Position numbers and translations under genes: made by a program. The notes under the pieces were generated by a model that saw nothing but the letters and a program-made list of their open reading frames with translations, had not been told where the DNA came from and ran no database searches. DNA of 64,000 nt from Rhodoligotrophos sp. CJ14 (GTDB lineage: Bacteria > Pseudomonadota > Alphaproteobacteria > Rhizobiales > Im1). Positions 1 to 8,214 of the stretch are shown here, piece after piece (the stretch's first letter is position 1; the number at the start of each line of letters is the position of its first letter). The DNA lies in assembly GCF_038811545.1 (NCBI RefSeq), contig NZ_CP133319.1, positions 4,228,001-4,292,000 of the forward strand, read 5' to 3'.

Positions 1-390
1 GCGATGACCTGCTCGCGCCAGGTGGTGCCTGGCATGCGTGAGCGGCGCTCCGGCAAGATCATCTCCATTGCCTCCGAGGCGGCCTATATGGGCTCGCAAG
101 GGGTCGCTGATTATGCAGCCGCCAAGGCCGGCATCATCGGCCTGACCCGGGCGCTTGCCCGTGAGCTCGCGCCCTTCCACGTGAATGTCAACGCGGTCTG
201 TCCTGGGCCGATCCGCACCGCTGCAGCCGACCGCCTGCCCATTTGGGAGCAATATCTCAAGGAGACGCCTATGGGCTTTGCCGGCGAGCCTCAGGACATT
301 GCCAATGTCGTGGTGTTCTTTGCGAGCGACCAGAGCCGCTACATCACCGGCCAGTCGCTGATCGTGAATGGCGGCCGCTGGTGGAGTTGA
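1..390 (+). CDS. Short-chain dehydrogenase/reductase, 3' part only
   Basis: This is the C-terminal part of an SDR oxidoreductase; the Rossmann glycine motif and the start lie before the window. What is visible is the serine strand (KIISIASEAAY), the catalytic YxxxK pair (YAAAK), the PG motif (AVCPGPIRT) and the C-terminal YITGQSLIVNGG, which is typical of classical SDRs. Such enzymes interconvert a secondary alcohol and a ketone with NAD(P)(H), often at the 3-hydroxyacyl-CoA step. The binding-protein gene follows after 25 bases, so it probably belongs to the same catabolic operon. The substrate cannot be read from the sequence. Confidence 0.9.
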   Translation, partial: AMTCSRQVVPGMRERRSGKIISIASEAAYMGSQGVADYAAAKAGIIGLTRALARELAPFHVNVNAVCPGPIRTAAADRLPIWEQYLKETPMGFAGEPQDIANVVVFFASDQSRYITGQSLIVNGGRWWS

Positions 391-415
391 GCGGCGGAAG
401 GGGAGGAGACGCGCC

Positions 416-1687
416 ATGATTTTCATGAGAACCACACGGCGCCAGCTGCTTGCCGGGATAGCAGGCTCGACGCTTCTGCTTGGAACCGGGTTTCGACCGA
501 TCGACGCAGCCGCTGAGGAAGGGCCGATCCGGCTGGGCTTCATCGGTCCCTTGAGCGGTGCCCAGGAGATCTTCGGCGCGCCGATGCTGACCGGCGCCCA
601 GATCGCGGCAGAGCAGATCAATGCGGCCGGCGGCATCAATGGCCGCAAGCTCGAAATTGTCGCCCGCGACGACAAGGCGGCCGGCCCCGAGGCGGTGAAG
701 CAGGCGCAAGGCCTGATCGGGGAGGGCGTGCACCTCATGTTCGGTGCGATCCAGACGGCTGTGGCCTTGGCCATCGGGCCCTTGCTGGGGCCCAATCATG
801 CGGTGCTGATTTCCTGCGCCGCCATTGCCGACAGCCTCACCCATGAAAGCTTCGTGCCCAATTATTTCCGGATCAGCGACAACTCCTACATGCGCTACCG
901 GGCGCTCGCCCGCGTGATGGCCGAGAAATTCCCGGACGTTACCAAATGGACCGGCATCTTCCCTGATGCCGCCTATGGTCACCAATCCTGGGATGGCTTC
1001 GTCGACGGCCTGAAGGAATACTACCCGGCGATCGCCAAGAAGGACGTCGAAATCTACGATCCCGTCCTCACCAAATTCGGCGCGACCGATTTCAAGCCGC
1101 AGATCACGGCATTGATGCGCTCGCCTGCCGATGGTCTCTTCAACAACACCAATGGCGCCGACGCCGTCACCCTGCTGGCTCAGGCCGCCAATTTCGGCCT
1201 CGACCGCAAGTTCAAGGTCATCGCCGATGGGGCCAATGAATTCAACGTGCCCAAGGCTTTGGGCAAGCGCATGATTCCCAATTTCTGGACCGCCATGCAC
1301 TGGTACTATGGTGGCTATCAGGACACTCCGATCGGCAGGAAGCTCTATGAGGATTACGTCGCCAAGACCGGCGATAAGCTGCCGATCGGCTATGTGGAGC
1401 AGGGTCATGCTGCCGTGCTTGCCTATGCCGAGGCGATCAAGAAGGCCGGCTCGACCGATGCCGCTGCCCTGGTCAACGCGCTGGAGGGCATGACCTTCGA
1501 CACCGCCAAGGGCAAGCGCACCTTCCGCAAGGAGGATCATCAGGCCATTCTGGATGTGAACTTCATCACCTTCGGCTCGGATGACACCGAGCAGGGCTGG
1601 GCGGTGACGGATTTCGTGCGCATCCCCGGCCAGGAGGTGATCGAGCCGGCAAACCCCGGCAAGCCCATCGAGTTCAAATTCAAATAA
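416..1687 (+). CDS. Branched-chain amino-acid-type ABC substrate-binding protein
   Basis: Periplasmic type I binding protein of the LivJ family (423 aa). I chose the ATG at 416 because GGGAGGAG precedes it at good spacing and it opens a signal sequence; an in-frame start at 368 would overlap the SDR. The N-terminus TTRRQLLAG followed by a hydrophobic stretch and an Ala-rich cleavage region looks like a Tat signal. The mature part begins IRLGFIGPLSGAQE, the usual first strand of this fold. The matching permease and ATPase genes lie 6.5 kb downstream in the same operon (8211-11557), with CoA-metabolism genes between. The cargo is therefore more likely an organic acid than an amino acid; that is inference. 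Confidence 0.9.
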   Translation: MIFMRTTRRQLLAGIAGSTLLLGTGFRPIDAAAEEGPIRLGFIGPLSGAQEIFGAPMLTGAQIAAEQINAAGGINGRKLEIVARDDKAAGPEAVKQAQGLIGEGVHLMFGAIQTAVALAIGPLLGPNHAVLISCAAIADSLTHESFVPNYFRISDNSYMRYRALARVMAEKFPDVTKWTGIFPDAAYGHQSWDGFVDGLKEYYPAIAKKDVEIYDPVLTKFGATDFKPQITALMRSPADGLFNNTNGADAVTLLAQAANFGLDRKFKVIADGANEFNVPKALGKRMIPNFWTAMHWYYGGYQDTPIGRKLYEDYVAKTGDKLPIGYVEQGHAAVLAYAEAIKKAGSTDAAALVNALEGMTFDTAKGKRTFRKEDHQAILDVNFITFGSDDTEQGWAVTDFVRIPGQEVIEPANPGKPIEFKFK

Positions 1688-1697
1688 TCTGCGGGAG

Positions 1698-3350
1698 ATG
1701 TGGATGCGTCAGGACGTGAGCGGCTGGACGGTGCTCTGGGACGAGCAGCGGGCCCGTCGACTCAAGGCGGAAGGGGCCTGGGCCGATAAGACCATCGCGG
1801 ATTATGCCGGGGAGATGCTGGCCAAGACGCCGGACAAGGTCCTGGTGGTCGACCGCGAGCAGAACTATACAGTACGCCAGCTGCACGCCGAGGCGGAGCG
1901 ACTGGCGCGTGCGCTGATCCAGCGTGGGCTCAAGCCCGGCGATACCATCTCCTTCCAGCTCCCCAACTGGTACGAGACGGTGGTGATCAATCTCGCAGCC
2001 AGCATGGCCGGCCTCGTGGTGCATCCGCTGGTGCCGATCTATCGCGACATGGAGGTGGGCTTCATGCTGGGCGACAGCCGCAGCAAGCTCATCTTCGTGC
2101 CCGGCACTTTCCGCAACTACGACTATCTCGCCATGATGCGCCGGGTGATGCCGAGCCTCGAGAAGCCCATCGATGTGGTGGCGGTGCGCGCTGATCAGCA
2201 GGAGTTCATTGGCTACCAGACGTTGCTGGACGAGGCCGAGGACGCAACCCCCTTGCCGGGTGCTGATCCCGATGCGGTCAAGATGATCATGTACACGTCC
2301 GGCACCACCGGGCGTGCCAAGGGCGTGCTCCACAGCCACAACAGCCTGCAGGCTGAGAACCGCGCCCGGCTCACCCATCTCGGCCTGACACCGGCGGATG
2401 TGATGTTCAATCCCTCGCCGGTCACCCACGTCACCGGAGCGCTCTATTCGCTCTGTCTGCCCTTCACCGTGGGCATCAAGACCGTGATGCTCGACATCTG
2501 GGAGCCGCGGCTCGGGCTCGAGATGATGCGGCGCCATAAGGTAAACGGCATTGTCGCGGCCACCATCTTCCTTCAGGGGCTGGTCGAGGAAGCAAAGAAG
2601 ACCGGCGAGACGCTGCCCGATTTGCGCTTCTTCCTCTGCGGCGGCGCGCAAGTGCCGCCCGACCTGATCCGCGAGGCGGCGCGCGTATTCCCCAACTGCG
2701 CCCCGTCCCGGATCTATGGCTCAACCGAAGTGCCTTGCATCACCGCTGGTGTGAACAGCCGCGGTCTCCTGGAGATGGGTGCGAGCACCGACGGCCAGAT
2801 ATGGCAGGGCGAGGCCCGCATCGTCCACCCGCAGACCGGTGCACCCGTTCCAAATGGCGAGGAGGGTGAGATCATCGCCCGCGCGCCGCAGATGTTCCTT
2901 GGCTATGCGCGCGCCGAAGACAATGCGGATGCCTTTGCCGAAGATGGCTTCTTCCGCATGGGCGACCTCGGCCGCATCGTCAATGACGAGTTCATCGTGG
3001 TGACCGGCCGCAAGAAGGACCTGATCATCCGCGCAGGCGAGAATATCAGCCCGAAGGAGATCGAGGACATCCTCTTCAACCATCCGGCCATTGCCGATAT
3101 TGCCATCGTCGCCATGCCCCATCCACGTACCGGTGAGGCTGCCTGCGCCTTCGTCATTCCGCGCGAGGGCCAGACGATCGATCTCCCCGAAATCAAGCGT
3201 TATCTCATGGAGGTCGGCACCGCCATGCAGAAGATCCCCGAGCGGCTGGAGGTCGTGCAGGAATTGCCGCGCACCAGCGTGGGCAAGGTGCGCAAGGACA
3301 TTCTTCGTCAGAAGGCGCGGGAGCTCGTCGAAGCGGAGGCCGCCCGGTGA
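1698..3350 (+). CDS. Acyl-CoA synthetase (AMP-binding, ANL superfamily)
   Basis: ATP-dependent CoA ligase (550 aa) that should activate the imported carboxylic acid as its acyl-AMP and then its CoA thioester. The P-loop-like A3 motif YTSGTTGRAKGV sits near residue 199, the A5 motif is YGSTEVPC, the hinge region reads GDLGRIVND...GRKKDLIIRAGENISPKEIE, and the C-terminal catalytic lysine motif is PRTSVGKVRKD. Length and motif order are normal for the medium/long-chain or cyclohexanecarboxylate-type ligases. The gene starts 10 bases after the binding-protein gene and its stop overlaps the next start (GTGA), so the two are translationally coupled. Substrate chain type is not determinable by eye. 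Confidence 0.93.
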   Translation: MWMRQDVSGWTVLWDEQRARRLKAEGAWADKTIADYAGEMLAKTPDKVLVVDREQNYTVRQLHAEAERLARALIQRGLKPGDTISFQLPNWYETVVINLAASMAGLVVHPLVPIYRDMEVGFMLGDSRSKLIFVPGTFRNYDYLAMMRRVMPSLEKPIDVVAVRADQQEFIGYQTLLDEAEDATPLPGADPDAVKMIMYTSGTTGRAKGVLHSHNSLQAENRARLTHLGLTPADVMFNPSPVTHVTGALYSLCLPFTVGIKTVMLDIWEPRLGLEMMRRHKVNGIVAATIFLQGLVEEAKKTGETLPDLRFFLCGGAQVPPDLIREAARVFPNCAPSRIYGSTEVPCITAGVNSRGLLEMGASTDGQIWQGEARIVHPQTGAPVPNGEEGEIIARAPQMFLGYARAEDNADAFAEDGFFRMGDLGRIVNDEFIVVTGRKKDLIIRAGENISPKEIEDILFNHPAIADIAIVAMPHPRTGEAACAFVIPREGQTIDLPEIKRYLMEVGTAMQKIPERLEVVQELPRTSVGKVRKDILRQKARELVEAEAAR

Positions 3351-4084
3351 GCACGCGCGAGGGAAAGCTTGTCGGCCGCCGGATTGTCATCACCGGTGCG
3401 GCCTCCGGGATTGGCAGGGCAACCGCCGAACTCTTTGCCGAGGAAGGCGCGAGCCTCGCTTTGCTCGATCGGAACGAGGCGGGACTTGCTGGCCTCCAGG
3501 GCACGCCGGTTGCGGTCGATGTCAGCAACGAGGTCTCCGTTGAGACAGCGATCGATAGGGCGGCCACAGCTCTCGGCGGCATCGAGGGTCTCGTCAATAT
3601 TGCCGGCATCTTTCCCGTGGCGAAACTGGCCGAGACCTCGCTTGAGCTTTGGAACGAGACGCTTGCGGTCAACCTTACCGGGCCCTTCTTGGTGACCCGT
3701 GCGGCCCTGCGTCACCTCATGAAGGCGGATGAGCCCACCATCGTCAATCTCGGCTCGGCATCCGCCATCGTGCCTTACCCCGAACTTTCGGCTTACGGCG
3801 CCACCAAGGGCGGCCTTGCTGTGCTCTCCAAAGTGTGGGCGGCCGAGCTTGGGCCGAAGATCAGGGTCAATGTGGTTTGCCCCGGCATGACCAGAACCCG
3901 CATGGTGTCGGACTGGCATCCCGATCCGGCCGCCTTGGCCGAACGCGCCAAGCAGCTTTATGCGCTGCAGCGCATTGCCGAGCCTGTCGAGGTGGCAAAA
4001 GCCATCCTGTTCCTCACCTCGTCCGACTCGAGCTTTATAACCGGCTCCACGCTCCTCGTGGATGGCGGTCGGACATTCCACTGA
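3347..4084 (+). CDS. Short-chain dehydrogenase/reductase (3-oxoacyl reductase-like)
   Basis: Complete classical SDR of 245 aa starting with GTG inside the ligase stop codon (GTGA overlap). It shows the cofactor motif TGAASGIG at residues 16-23, the NxAG-type motif NIAG, catalytic Ser at about 137, Tyr150 and Lys154 (YGATK) and the C-terminal ITGSTLLVDGG. The acidic DR at residues 41-42 after strand 2 suggests NAD preference. It may oxidise a hydroxyl group or a 3-hydroxyacyl-CoA generated by the downstream hydratase-fold protein. The 114-base gap after it contains a strong dyad and is the largest spacing inside this operon. Confidence 0.92.
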   Translation: MSTREGKLVGRRIVITGAASGIGRATAELFAEEGASLALLDRNEAGLAGLQGTPVAVDVSNEVSVETAIDRAATALGGIEGLVNIAGIFPVAKLAETSLELWNETLAVNLTGPFLVTRAALRHLMKADEPTIVNLGSASAIVPYPELSAYGATKGGLAVLSKVWAAELGPKIRVNVVCPGMTRTRMVSDWHPDPAALAERAKQLYALQRIAEPVEVAKAILFLTSSDSSFITGSTLLVDGGRTFH

Positions 4085-4086
4085 TT

Positions 4087-4112
4087 ATTCGAAATAGAAT
4101 TCCAATTCGAAA
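4087..4112 (+). repeat. Direct repeat ATTCGAAA in AT-rich spacer
   Basis: ATTCGAAA occurs at 4087-4094 and again at 4105-4112, 18 bases apart start to start, with GAATTC between. The copies lie in the only AT-rich stretch of the operon, just before a TTGACG hexamer at 4117-4122. Two sites on nearly the same helical face suggest a regulator or an internal promoter region, but no factor is assigned. Confidence 0.35.
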
Positions 4113-4132
4113 ATATTTGACGGACAGAGAAG

Positions 4133-4187
4133 GGTCAATTAGCCTCCGGTGAAGCAGCGCCTTCAAGGCGCCTCTTTCCAATTGACC
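4133..4187 (+). promoter_or_regulatory. Nested inverted repeats between SDR and dehydrogenase genes
   Basis: GGTCAATT (4133-4140) is matched exactly by AATTGACC (4180-4187), and inside lies a second perfect stem, GCGCCTT (4157-4163) with AAGGCGC (4165-4171). The structure ends 11 bases before the acyl-CoA dehydrogenase ATG at 4199, so the ribosome-binding site GAGGCGGA follows it directly. There is no T-run after either stem, so a rho-independent terminator is unlikely. An mRNA processing or stability hairpin, or an operator, are both possible. Confidence 0.5.
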
Positions 4188-4198
4188 GAGGCGGATCG

Positions 4199-5395
4199 AT
4201 GGATCTGAGCTTTTCGCGGGAGGACGAACTGTTCCGGCAGCAGGTGCGCAGCTTCGTGCGCGCCGCGGTTCCGCCGGACATGGCGCGCCGCACCCGCCAG
4301 GGTGTCCACCCCAGCAAGGCTGATCTCAAGCTGTGGAACCGCATTCTCTATGACAAGGGTTGGTCGGCCCCCCATTGGCCGAAGCAATATGGCGGCACCG
4401 GTTGGACGCCCTTGCAGATCTATATCTTCGAGGAGGAATGCGCTGCAGCCGATGCGCCCTTCCTCAGCTATTTCGGCCTGCGCCTGATCGGGCCGCTGAT
4501 CTACACCTTCGGCTCCGACGAGCACAAGCGCCGCTATCTCGACGACATTCTCAGCGGCGAGACCTTCTGGTGTCAGGGCTTTTCCGAGCCGACCTCAGGC
4601 TCTGATCTGGCATCGGTGAAGACCACCGCCATGCGTGACGGCGATCACTACGTGATCAACGGCCAGAAGCTGTGGACCACGGAAGCCCATTTCGCCGACA
4701 AGATGTTCTGTCTGGCGCGCACCAATCCGGACGTGAAGCCGCAAAAAGGCGGGCTGTCGATCCTCATGTTCGAAATGGATGCGCCCGGCGTGACCGTTCG
4801 GCCGATCATCACCATCGATGGAGGCCATAGCGTCAACGAGGTCTTCCTCGAAAATGTCCGCGTGCCCGCGAGCGAACTGCTGGGCAGGGAGGGCCAGGGC
4901 TGGGACCAGGCGAAATTCCTGCTCGGCAACGAGCGGGTGACCAATGCCCAGGTACCGCGCTCGAAGCGGGACCTGGCCTTGCTTAAGGAGATCGCAGCCC
5001 GCGAGCCGGCAGGCGAGGGCAGGATGATCGATCTTCCTGACATCCGTCAGCGCATCGCGCAGCTTGAGATCGATCTTTACGGCCTCGAATGGTCGGTTCT
5101 GAGGGAGCTCTTCAGCGGTCACGGCCAAAGCAGCCAGGCCAATGCCTCGGGCCTCAAGATCATCGGCAGCGAGATCCAGCAGCGCCTGGCCGAACTGGCG
5201 GCGGACCTGATCGGCGCCAAGGGGCTCGCCTATCACGATCCGGCCGCCGAGCAGGCCAACGATCTGCCGGCCGACGCGCCCGATTATGTGCCGGGCCTTG
5301 CCGCCCGTCAGCTCTTCCTGAGGGCGGCGACCATCTATGCCGGCACCAACGAGATACAGCGCGGCATCATCGCCAAGCAGGTTTTCGGAATGTGA
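4199..5395 (+). CDS. Acyl-CoA dehydrogenase, first subunit of an adjacent pair
   Basis: FAD-dependent acyl-CoA dehydrogenase (398 aa). It has the N-terminal helical domain, the FAD/substrate strand FSEPTSGSDLASVKT, the middle domain entry INGQKLWTTEAHFAD and the C-terminal AGTNEIQRGIIAKQ. The position that is glutamate in short- and medium-chain enzymes (YEGT) is alanine here (YAGT), so the base, if present, must come from another helix, as in isovaleryl/long-chain enzymes. The next gene encodes a second family member that lacks this C-terminal motif; such adjacent pairs form alpha2-beta2 enzymes for bulky substrates such as steroid side chains. Probable job: alpha,beta-desaturation of the acyl-CoA made by the ligase. 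Confidence 0.93.
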   Translation: MDLSFSREDELFRQQVRSFVRAAVPPDMARRTRQGVHPSKADLKLWNRILYDKGWSAPHWPKQYGGTGWTPLQIYIFEEECAAADAPFLSYFGLRLIGPLIYTFGSDEHKRRYLDDILSGETFWCQGFSEPTSGSDLASVKTTAMRDGDHYVINGQKLWTTEAHFADKMFCLARTNPDVKPQKGGLSILMFEMDAPGVTVRPIITIDGGHSVNEVFLENVRVPASELLGREGQGWDQAKFLLGNERVTNAQVPRSKRDLALLKEIAAREPAGEGRMIDLPDIRQRIAQLEIDLYGLEWSVLRELFSGHGQSSQANASGLKIIGSEIQQRLAELAADLIGAKGLAYHDPAAEQANDLPADAPDYVPGLAARQLFLRAATIYAGTNEIQRGIIAKQVFGM

Positions 5396-5440
5396 ACGGC
5401 CGAAGCGAAGCCGGCCGCAGCAGCGACGAGGGATTAGGGT

Positions 5441-6595
5441 TTGGAATTCGCGCTTTCAGAAGAGCAGAGCTTGCTGCGAGACAGCGTTCGCCGCTTCGTC
5501 GCGGACGCACACGGCCTCGAGCAGGCACGGGCGCTCGCCGAGACTGAGGCGGGTTTTTCGCGCGACCATTGGGCAAGCTTTGCCGAGCTGGGCTGGCTTG
5601 CCCTCATGGTGCCGGAGGCCGATGGCGGGCTTGGCGGATCACCCGAAGATGCCGCCATCGTCATGGAAGAGCTGGGCAGGGGGCTTGTTGCCGCGCCTTA
5701 TCTGTCGACCGCCGTACTTGGCGCTCGTCTCATCGCCGAAAGCGAACTGGGGCGTAAGGCAGAACTGCTGGAGCAGCTCATCGCTGGCGGGCTCCTTATC
5801 GCTTTGGCCTGCGAGGAGAGCCAGGCGCGCTACGACCCCGCCAGGATTAAGACGACGGCGCGCCGGGACCCGTCGGGCGATTATCTGATCTCTGGCCGCA
5901 AGATCATGGTGCTCGATGGTGCCTCGGCCGATGCCTTCGTCGTATCGGCAAGGCTCGTCCATGGCGATGGCTCGAGCGGCATCGGGCTGTTCTGGCTGCC
6001 GGCCGATATGCCGGGCCTGGAGATCCGCCGCTATCGCACCATCGACGGCCGCCGCGCCGCGGACCTGGGGTTCGATCAGCTTCGCCTGCCCGGTGATGCG
6101 GCTCTAGCCGACAGCACTCGTAGCCTGGCGCTCCTCGCCGAGGCGCTCGACCAAGCCCGGCTGATGCTGGCGGCCGAAGCGATTGGCGGCATGCAGGCGG
6201 CGATCGACCTGACCGCCGAATATCTCCGCACCCGCAGCCAGTTCGGTCGCACACTCTCGACATTCCAGGTCCTCACCCATCGGCTGTCCGACATGTTCGT
6301 GAAGCTCGAGAATTCCCGCTCCATGCTGTTCCGCGGCTTGGCCATGCTGAATGCACCCGAGCAGGCACGGGCGGCTGCGGTCTCCGCGAGCATGATCGCG
6401 ATCATCCAGGCGGGCGAATGGGTGACCGGCCAGGCGATCCAGCTTCATGGCGGCATCGGCATGGCGGATGAGACCGCCGTGGGCCATTACTACAAGCGAC
6501 TGCGCGCCATCGGCAAAACCTATGGCGATCTGAGCTGGCACATGAACCGCTATCTTCGCCTCGCCAATGAGAACAGCGCGCAGGGGGCTGCATGA
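5441..6595 (+). CDS. Acyl-CoA dehydrogenase, second subunit of an adjacent pair
   Basis: Second acyl-CoA dehydrogenase-fold protein (384 aa), starting at TTG (5441) with GAGGG just upstream; homologous proteins begin with a similar FALSEEQ segment, which supports this start. The helical domain and C-terminal LHGGIGMADETAVGHYYKRL are clear, whereas the FAD-binding middle-domain motif is weak (ESQARYDPARIKT in place of the usual EP..GSD). This is the usual look of the non-classical partner in heterotetrameric dehydrogenases. It ends in ATGA, overlapping the next start, so stoichiometric expression with its neighbours is likely. FAD occupancy is not predictable from the sequence alone. Confidence 0.9.
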   Translation: MEFALSEEQSLLRDSVRRFVADAHGLEQARALAETEAGFSRDHWASFAELGWLALMVPEADGGLGGSPEDAAIVMEELGRGLVAAPYLSTAVLGARLIAESELGRKAELLEQLIAGGLLIALACEESQARYDPARIKTTARRDPSGDYLISGRKIMVLDGASADAFVVSARLVHGDGSSGIGLFWLPADMPGLEIRRYRTIDGRRAADLGFDQLRLPGDAALADSTRSLALLAEALDQARLMLAAEAIGGMQAAIDLTAEYLRTRSQFGRTLSTFQVLTHRLSDMFVKLENSRSMLFRGLAMLNAPEQARAAAVSASMIAIIQAGEWVTGQAIQLHGGIGMADETAVGHYYKRLRAIGKTYGDLSWHMNRYLRLANENSAQGAA

Positions 6596-7386
6596 AACTC
6601 CAGGATTTCAAGTCGCTGAGCGTCTCGATCAAGGACCGCGTCGCCACCGTCACCCTTGAGCGCCCGGACATGCTCAATGCGGTGGGCCGCGAGATGCACA
6701 CCGAGCTCAAGCATATCTTCCGCGTAATCGCCGATGACCCGGATTCAGACGTGGTCGTGCTGACCGGAGCAGGGCGGGCCTTCTGCGCCGGCGGCGATCT
6801 CGAATGGTTGCAGTCGATGATCGACAATCCCGCCGAGTTCAACGGCATCATCGAGGAAGCCAAAGGCATCGTCTTCTCGATGCTGGAACTGCCCAAGCCC
6901 ATGATCTGCCGCATGAATGGTGATGCGATCGGCTTGGGTGCCACGCTCGCCTTGGGTTGCGACATCATCGTGGCCGTGGACACCGCCCGCTTTGGCGATC
7001 CGCATGTGCGCGTAGGTTTGGTGGCCGGCGATGGGGCGGCAGCGATCCTCCCCCACGTGGTCGGCTATATGCGCGCCAAGGAGCTTTTGCTCACGGGCGA
7101 CATGCTGACTGCGGATGAGGCACGGCAGATGGGCCTCATCAACCACGTGGTTCCCGCAGCCGAGCTCGATGCCAAGGTCGCGGCGCTCAGCAACAAGCTC
7201 GCGCGCGGTGCGACCCAGGCGATCCGCTACACCAAGATCGCCGTCAATATGGGCCTCCGCAAATTCGCTCAGGAGCGGATGGATGTGCTGATGGCCTATG
7301 AGGCCTTGTCCAATCGCTCTGCCGACCATGCCGAGGCGGTCGCAGCCTTCCGCGAAAAGCGCAAACCTCAATTCACCGGACGCTGA
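6592..7386 (+). CDS. Enoyl-CoA hydratase/isomerase-family protein lacking both catalytic Glu
   Basis: Crotonase-fold protein (264 aa) beginning in the ATGA overlap. The oxyanion-hole segments are present (AFCAGGDL at 64-70 and GLGATLALGCD at 114-124). The two acid/base glutamates of classical hydratases are not: the first site reads Thr118 (usually Glu) and the second reads His138 in FGDPHVRVGLVAGDG. That pattern is seen in crotonase members with other activities such as isomerase, hydrolase or retro-Claisen/retro-aldol. Its place between the dehydrogenases and the transporter implies it acts on the enoyl-CoA or a ring-derived CoA ester, but simple hydration should not be assumed. Confidence 0.88.
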   Translation: MKLQDFKSLSVSIKDRVATVTLERPDMLNAVGREMHTELKHIFRVIADDPDSDVVVLTGAGRAFCAGGDLEWLQSMIDNPAEFNGIIEEAKGIVFSMLELPKPMICRMNGDAIGLGATLALGCDIIVAVDTARFGDPHVRVGLVAGDGAAAILPHVVGYMRAKELLLTGDMLTADEARQMGLINHVVPAAELDAKVAALSNKLARGATQAIRYTKIAVNMGLRKFAQERMDVLMAYEALSNRSADHAEAVAAFREKRKPQFTGR

Positions 7387-7389
7387 GCC

Positions 7390-8214
7390 ATGAGTGAGCG
7401 CATACGCCTCAGGCAGATCTGTTTGATGACCGCGCAGCTCGAGCCGGTGATCGACACGCTCATTGCCGTATTCGGCCTGAAGGTGTGCCATGGCAAGGCC
7501 GATCTCTCAGCCTATGGCGTGCCCTACGTGCCACCACCGCCCCACCAGGCCGCCTTCTTTGCGAAACATGGATTGATCAGCGCCCAGCTCCCGATGGGTG
7601 ATACCTTCCTGGAGCTGGTCGCGCCCACCCGGGAGGACACGCCGGCCGGACGCTTCCTCAAGCGGCGTGGTCCGGGCGGCTATATGGTGATCACCGAGGT
7701 CGAAACGATTGACCCGTTTGCCGAGCGGGTTGAGCGCCAAGGCGTGCGTCTGGCCGGTACGGTGGACTATCCCACCTATCACGAATTGCAGCTCGACCCG
7801 CGCGATGTCGGCGCATCCATGCTGTCCTTTTCCATGCAGCGCGAAGGGAAACCCTTTGACGGTGGCTGGTATCCTGCAGGCCCCAACTGGCGCGAGAAGG
7901 TAGCGTCCGGCATCGGCCCGATCCGCGTGGTGGAGCTGAAGCTGCGCGACCCCAGCGCGACCTCGGCCAGATGGTCGGCCCTCATTGGGCATCCGGCCGA
8001 GCCTGACGGTGAAGGCTACCGCATTGCGCTCGAGCAATCCGAGATCCGCTTTCTGCCCGAACAAGGCCATGGTTCTGACCGGCTTGATGGCATCCAATTC
8101 GAGGCGGCCGATTTTGCCGGGGCAATCGCCCGGGCAAAACAGGCGGGTGTGCCCGTGATGGATGATGCGATTGTCATCAGTGGTTTGAAGTTCAGGCAGG
8201 CAGGTTCGCCATGA
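7390..8214 (+). CDS. VOC/glyoxalase-fold family protein
   Basis: A 274-aa protein starting three bases after the hydratase stop. The N-terminal part (IRLRQICLMTAQLEPVIDTLIAVFGL) is a vicinal-oxygen-chelate betaalpha unit, and a related unit recurs near residue 175 (GPIRVVELKLRDPSATSARW), so it looks like a glyoxalase-like two-module protein. Such proteins include extradiol dioxygenases, epimerases and lyases; a full metal triad is not obvious by eye, with H-rich stretches at about 53 and 124. It is tightly coupled to the transporter permease (ATGA overlap), which argues for a specific role in the pathway, possibly racemisation or cleavage of a CoA ester. Function unknown. Confidence 0.75.
   Translation: MSERIRLRQICLMTAQLEPVIDTLIAVFGLKVCHGKADLSAYGVPYVPPPPHQAAFFAKHGLISAQLPMGDTFLELVAPTREDTPAGRFLKRRGPGGYMVITEVETIDPFAERVERQGVRLAGTVDYPTYHELQLDPRDVGASMLSFSMQREGKPFDGGWYPAGPNWREKVASGIGPIRVVELKLRDPSATSARWSALIGHPAEPDGEGYRIALEQSEIRFLPEQGHGSDRLDGIQFEAADFAGAIARAKQAGVPVMDDAIVISGLKFRQAGSP

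Noticed and set aside
344-1540. Long antisense reading frame (398 codons) over the binding-protein gene
   Set aside because: GC-rich third positions keep antisense frames open; the translation has no family-like motif and the sense gene is certain. Similar antisense frames over other genes were ignored for the same reason.
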